Source: a bacterium
GTDB taxonomy: Bacteria; Bacillota; Clostridia; Oscillospirales; Acutalibacteraceae
DNA: 5,622 bases
Reading direction: 5' to 3'
Assembly (NCBI GenBank): GCA_020627425.1
Contig: JAHKXX010000041.1
Coordinates: 1 to 5,622 of the forward strand
Position numbers and translations under genes: made by a program. Of the stretch, positions 5,594-5,622 are shown piece after piece. A model generated the notes under the pieces. It was not told the DNA's origin, did not search any database, and saw only the letters and a program-made list of their open reading frames with translations. Position 1 is the first letter of the stretch. Each line of letters starts with the position of its first letter.

Positions 5594-5622
5594 ATTATAT
5601 ATTAAAAAGGTATCTTTATCAA
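5594..5622 (-). promoter_or_regulatory. Promoter of the ABC exporter operon
   Basis: On the - strand TTGATA (5622-5617) and TATAAT (5599-5594) are separated by exactly 17 nt: five of six and six of six consensus bases. Predicted start is near 5587, giving a leader of about 22 nt that contains the AAGGAG site. Any operator further upstream is outside the window. Confidence 0.75.

Noticed and set aside
1..5622. CRISPR array, tRNA/rRNA genes, insertion sequences, phage or defence genes
   Set aside because: I saw no regularly spaced repeats, cloverleaf-like segment, transposase or defence-family motif on either strand; intergenic gaps are all under about 250 nt and are accounted for by terminators, promoters and the leader element.

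Overview
The window looks like ordinary chromosomal DNA from a low-to-mid GC Firmicute, most likely a Clostridia member of the Ruminococcus/Oscillospiraceae type. This rests on GGAGG-type ribosome binding sites, heavy use of ATA and AGA codons, sigma-70/SigA-type promoters, strong U-tract terminators and the family variants present. The taxonomic call is an inference from style, not a database match.

Layout: the left half (1-2569) is read on the + strand and the right half (2608-5564) on the - strand. The halves converge on a bidirectional terminator at 2572-2609. The + strand carries the 3' part of thymidylate kinase (cut off by the window start), a possible 27-codon ORF, metY (O-acetylhomoserine sulfhydrylase, PLP enzyme of homocysteine synthesis) and a TspO/MBR-family membrane protein. 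The - strand, read from the right, carries a two-gene NatAB-type ABC exporter operon (ATPase then permease, 4-nt overlap) with its own promoter at the window edge and its own terminator. It is followed by a separately promoted zinc-ribbon membrane protein of unknown function.

The genes do not form one pathway. tmk serves dTTP synthesis, metY serves sulfur assimilation, TspO is a membrane tryptophan-rich protein of uncertain role, and the ABC pair exports an unknown substrate. The only clear functional unit is the ABC operon.

I found no obvious new multi-gene system. The parts worth a second look are non-coding: (i) metY is followed by two abutting hairpins, the second a strong terminator whose U-tract runs directly into the presumed ribosome binding site of tspO, with a competing hairpin over that site; (ii) the zinc-ribbon gene has a perfect TTGACA-N17-TATAAT promoter followed by a roughly 95-nt leader containing a long imperfect hairpin, which could be a dispersed element or structured RNA; (iii) a 10-bp-spaced direct repeat lies just upstream of that promoter.
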